This document shows positions 60,901-64,000 of a stretch of DNA of 64,000 bases, one piece after another. Under the pieces are notes generated by a model, which saw only the letters and a program-made list of their open reading frames with translations, had not been told where the DNA came from and ran no database searches. The stretch is from Clavaria fumosa (Eukaryota; Basidiomycota; Agaricomycetes; Agaricales; Clavariaceae), in the NCBI GenBank assembly GCA_951802425.1, contig OX637805.1, positions 434,001 through 498,000 on the forward strand, read 5' to 3'. The stretch's first letter is position 1, and the number at the start of each line of letters is the position of its first letter. The translations under genes were made by a program, and so were the position numbers.

Positions 60901-61561
60901 CCATCCACTTACCACGAAGCGATGTATTGATGTATTGACAGCGGAGATGAGATCCCTAATCTTGAGAGTATCACGGTTACTGTGGACACGCCTGAAGCGG
61001 TTCCGAGCGGGCATATGCTGAGCCTCCTTGCCAATGGCTATCCAAGATCTGCCATCCAAGCTTAATAAAGGATTATCCCAAAGGATGACAACTCACTCGG
61101 ACAGGTAATGGACACCCTTAGCTATTTCTGCATCCAGGGCACCATGACGGGATACCCGCTGCAGCAATTTGTACAAGTCCTGAACAAGAGGAGCCAGCAA
61201 TTCCAACTCCTTGTTGTTCTGAGAGGTTTTCTGCTTGGGGGATTAGCAACTGATATAAGGCACAGCAATGAGATGTTTCACATACCTGAGTAGCAGCGAG
61301 AAGAATCGCAAACCCCTTGACACCTTCTTGCAGCATTGGGACACCCGCCTTGCTGGCAACCTCATCGAGAAGTAAAAGAGTAGCCTGGAGATTGATGAAG
61401 GCAAAGGACTGAGGTTCCGAAGACGACTTGAGTTTTGATAGGGTAGTGTCAAGGGCCTGAGGTTCCGAAGACGACTTGAGTTTCGATAAGGTAGTGTCAA
61501 GGGCCCGAGGTTCCGAAGACGATTTGGGCATCGAAAAGGTAGTGCTAAAAGCTTTGAGCAT
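54987..61561 (-). CDS. NLR-type STAND protein: helical N-terminus, NACHT, 13 WD40 repeats, unknown C-terminal extension
   Basis: Thirteen exons: 61561-61286, 61233-61097, 61060-60913, 60856-60818, 60766-60734, 60678-60651, 60597-56661, 56606-56286, 56228-55898, 55835-55654, 55591-55432, 55372-55193, 55136-54987; about 1973 residues. The first ~220 residues are helical (LLLLDEVASKAGVPMLQEGVKG, LVQDLYKLLQRVSRHG). The NACHT domain has the P-loop GVAGSGKTT (near 290) and Walker B VVVIDALDECKDD (near 400). Thirteen WD40 repeats of 42 residues (about 860-1410; core SVAFSPDGTRIASGS) are nearly identical. A ~440-residue extension follows, joined by an intron with good donor, actaac branch site and acceptor. 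Such proteins oligomerise on ligand binding and trigger incompatibility or immune cell death (Podospora HET-E/HNWD). The extension's last exons could instead be a separate gene starting at the ATG at 56599. Confidence 0.8.
57100..58740 (-). repeat. WD40-coding array of 126-bp tandem repeats
   Basis: Thirteen units with period 126 bp, most differing at only a few bases. One unit (near 57848) lacks 9 bp, removing three residues between HSE and SVAF. Changes cluster at the same codons in each unit (the residues after HSE, the A/G in GSxD, the residue before TVRLWD, and V/A and T/A in the last strand). Confidence 0.9.
61411..61554 (-). repeat. three 48-bp tandem repeats in the NLR first exon
   Basis: Units at 61411-61458, 61459-61506 and 61507-61554, starting gaggttccgaagacga, keep the frame and code 16 residues of the type KSSSEPQALDTTLSKL. 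Confidence 0.85.
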
Positions 61562-61719
61562 CGTGGTGATACAGTGTAGCACTCGTTGAACGCTTCGAGG
61601 GACGCTTATCGATATGGTCGATTCCAAGGAGCGTTGCGTGACAGTCACGACTATTGTCCAGATGATGTAACGTAACGATTGGCTCGTGACACCAGCGCTT
61701 GATAACGAGTCTCACAGCA

Positions 61720-63190
61720 TGTCCCCCTATCTCAGACTACAGCGCTTTGACTCCGCAACCCTATACCGATCTTCCCCTCCTCGCCGCCCTCCTGCCCTAG
61801 ACTCCGCCCTCTGCCGACTCATACGGTGAACACAGCGGCGTCAGCAGAAATGCCTACATTTTCAACACTCGCGACTCTTCTCGCACCTATCGCTAGGCGC
61901 TATCGACACCCAGACATCCCGCGACATGCACGTCGAGTGGTATGCCAGGAAGGGCGTCCGATAAGTTCTCCACGACTGAGAACGTGGCATTTTCGGCGCG
62001 AGACTTCGCACCTGGCTTCCGATGTCTTCCTCGGCACAGCTCTTCTCGTGCCTCTGTCTCCGCCGCGTGCTGTTCTCAGGGTTCACCTTCGAAGACTACA
62101 GCACGTTCGGCATAAAGAGAGTTTACTTCCGCGGATGCTTACGTGGCTGGACAACCAGAATAAGATCTAGATGCGATCGACGACCGAGGTGACGACCTAG
62201 CGTCGGCAATACGGTTCGTCAATTGTGGTCTTTGCTTGGATGCTTGGACCAGGTTTCTTGGCTTCGTGGTGTGTCGGACCCTCGATCATACCTGTAATTA
62301 CTAACCGCTGTTTTCAGCGCCCTTAATGTCTTCTTCAACTTCCGCCAACCCGCCCCGTCCATCTTCCGTTGGCCTCCTCGTTTCCTATCAGATCGGCAAG
62401 GTCCTCTACCCTCACGCTCGTACTCGTGACGTAGCTCACGGGGTTTGGCCTCGCGGAGGCTCCTTGTCATATCGCGAGCATGGTGTGGTCGCAGAACTTG
62501 GCCGCGTGTGTTGCGCAATGTGCGTTGCATGCGGAGTTCTACGTTGTCGTCGCGACCGACGGTTTCTTCTTCTCCTTCCCTCGTGCGTTGTCCTCTCAGT
62601 TCCTCTCGCTTCACCAACGATGATCGCATTGACAGCGTGCCTCTGGGCGCATTCTTGAATATGTGCTAGATCTTCCCAGACAATGTGCCAGTGAACCGGC
62701 TATCTATGAGCCTGCGCGTTTGACTGGACGCAGATCTCATGGACAGGCAGCCAATTGGTGATTGATGTGTTTTTTATTAGTTCTTCGAGGCGTATGCGGT
62801 GCAGGCGCTCATGGAAGCGCAGTCGTTCGTGCAGGATCTTAAGTCAGGTCATGACATCAAGGCTCCCCCACACGCCACCTTCCTATGTGAGTCCCCACAC
62901 ACACATTTCTTGTGGAGTGGTTCCACGCGTTGACCCATGCCTGCGCAGTGCAACTAATCGCGGCGGTGTTCGTCCAGGTTGAGACGAAGGCGTGGATGCT
63001 CAGCAACGTGCTGGACATCTGCACGGAGCATGCGCGCGACGAGCTGGCGTGACCTCATAACCAGGTGTTCTTCACCGCGAGTACTGTCTAGTACGTCGGT
63101 TCTCTTCTATTTCTTAGCCCATGTCTGACGGCTTATTACGTTGTATGTATATGTGCGCGTGCGTAGGCGACTCATTTGGCCCATCTGACA
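61720..63190 (+). pseudogene. decayed duplicate of the OPT transporter gene
   Basis: Diverged sequence matches the OPT gene in order: late exon 1 (61750-61960), exon 4 start (62320-62410), exon 4 end to exon 5 start (62410-62700), a jump to intron 8 and exon 9 (62755-62880), exon 10 (62945-63095) and the start of exon 11 (63165-63220). Large internal deletions, stops and frameshifts make it non-functional. Many differences are CpG in the intact gene and TpG or CpA here. Confidence 0.85.
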
Positions 63191-63239
63191 GTTCGGGCGC
63201 GAGATGCTAATCGCCGGTGCGTTTCTGCCGCCGCTCTGA

Positions 63240-63810
63240 TTGTGGCGGCGCACCGGCTCGTGTGGAAGATCTCGCGGCATGTGGCGGACGAGGAGGTCGT
63301 AGTATACCCACCCATGGAGAAGCATCTGGGCACGCATGGGGTCAAGCTGGCGTCACAGTACTCCTATTTATTGTGTGCTCCCTTGTTGAGATTAATATGG
63401 ACCTCCTGCGTCTGTAGACTGTCAATGAGGCATTGTACTGTCCTGAAAGTTTGCGTCCCGGCACCGTGGACCACACGAGCCTCTTGGAACAGATGATGGC
63501 ACAGCTGCGTGTGCATAACGACCCAGAGGAGAGAGAGGACCTGCAACTACTCGAGCCGATGCTAGGCCGGATGCGAGGACGGAGGCTCCGGCGTTGTTCC
63601 AGCGCACAACGACGCGTTTGTGCCTACCAGGTGGGTCATGAACATTTTATATTGTTGCGGTTGTTTTATGGCAACGCATCCAGACTGCAGCATCCTTCGG
63701 CACCCAACAAGCCGCCTTATGAGACGCTCGTGATGTGTTTGGCTGTGCCGATTGAGAAGTTGAGGGATTTGTTCACCTCGTTTCCTTCTGAGGAAGAGAT
63801 GAATCAGTAG
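63240..63810 (+). pseudogene. decayed duplicate of the hemerythrin gene
   Basis: Matches hemerythrin exons 2-4: HLVWEIARHAAGEE-type sequence at 63248-63350 (preceded by lost exon 1), exon 3 at 63421-63630, and exon 4 at 63685-63810 ending EEEMNQ. Exon 1 and most of the start of exon 2 are missing and joined directly to OPT exon 11. A frame of 125 codons (63433-63810) survives but covers only the C-terminal half, crosses former intron sequence and lacks part of the ligand set. Confidence 0.85.
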
Positions 63811-64000
63811 CGTGCTGAAGGGGACTGCTCAGCGTAAAGTATTATCTTCTCGAAGCCCTACAGCGCGGTTTCGAGATGTGCTTTTCTGCAATTGCAATAA
63901 GACTTGGAGTTTCGGGATATTGCTCTGAACAGGTGGCTGTGCAACCACTTCACATGCTTGTTTTCCGACCGACCAACATCCTGGCTAATTCCTTCAACAA
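63811..64000. other. downstream end of the duplicated segment, continues past the window
   Basis: Still alignable by eye to 53945-54130, with small gaps. The right boundary of the duplication is outside the window. Confidence 0.6.

Noticed and set aside
63433..63810. Functional second hemerythrin gene
   Set aside because: The frame reads through former intron sequence, exon 1 and part of exon 2 are lost, and no start context is present; treated as a pseudogene.

Overview
The window is nuclear DNA of a filamentous basidiomycete, most likely an Agaricomycete. The evidence is short spliceosomal introns (about 45-80 nt) in almost every gene, typical fungal proteins (HDEL receptor, GH47 mannosidase, OPT transporter, four-RRM Nrd1-like protein), a chromodomain Ty3 element, a tyrosine-recombinase retroelement, and a large NACHT-WD40 gene of the kind expanded in mushrooms. 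All exon structures were built by hand from reading frame, splice sites and family conservation; no alignment or RNA evidence was available.

Layout. 1-13.3 kb is transposon-rich: a DIRS-like (RT/RNase H plus tyrosine recombinase) element with broken frames, an ATGCAT-rich repeat zone, a complete and very young Ty3/chromovirus (5897-11815, 305-bp LTRs with two differences, 5-bp target duplication) whose pol is broken by a 23-bp tandem duplication, and an old Copia remnant carrying a 100-bp palindromic MITE-like insertion. 13.3-29.7 kb is gene-dense housekeeping DNA: Nrd1-like RNA-binding protein, tRNA-Gln, F-BAR/SH3 cytokinesis protein, an unknown conserved protein, GGPP synthase, CCT-theta and an F-box-like unknown protein. 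30.6-34.6 kb holds a small multi-pass membrane protein, a glutathione S-transferase and ELP6.

34.8-42.5 kb is a run of secretory-pathway genes: L-type lectin cargo receptor, ERD2/HDEL receptor, a membrane J-protein and a GH47 alpha-mannosidase. 43.8-53.9 kb holds a seven-TM protein, the PKA catalytic subunit, a large OPT transporter and a hemerythrin-domain protein.

54.4-64.0 kb is the most unusual part. A 13-exon gene for a ~1973-residue NLR-type protein (helical N-terminus, NACHT, 13 nearly identical WD40 repeats, and a ~440-residue C-terminal extension I do not recognise) lies between the intact OPT/hemerythrin pair and a decayed direct duplicate of that same pair. The duplicate has lost many CpG sites, and the central block of the NLR gene is almost free of CpG while its ends are not. 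This points to a locus shaped by duplication, cytosine methylation and repeat-driven diversification.
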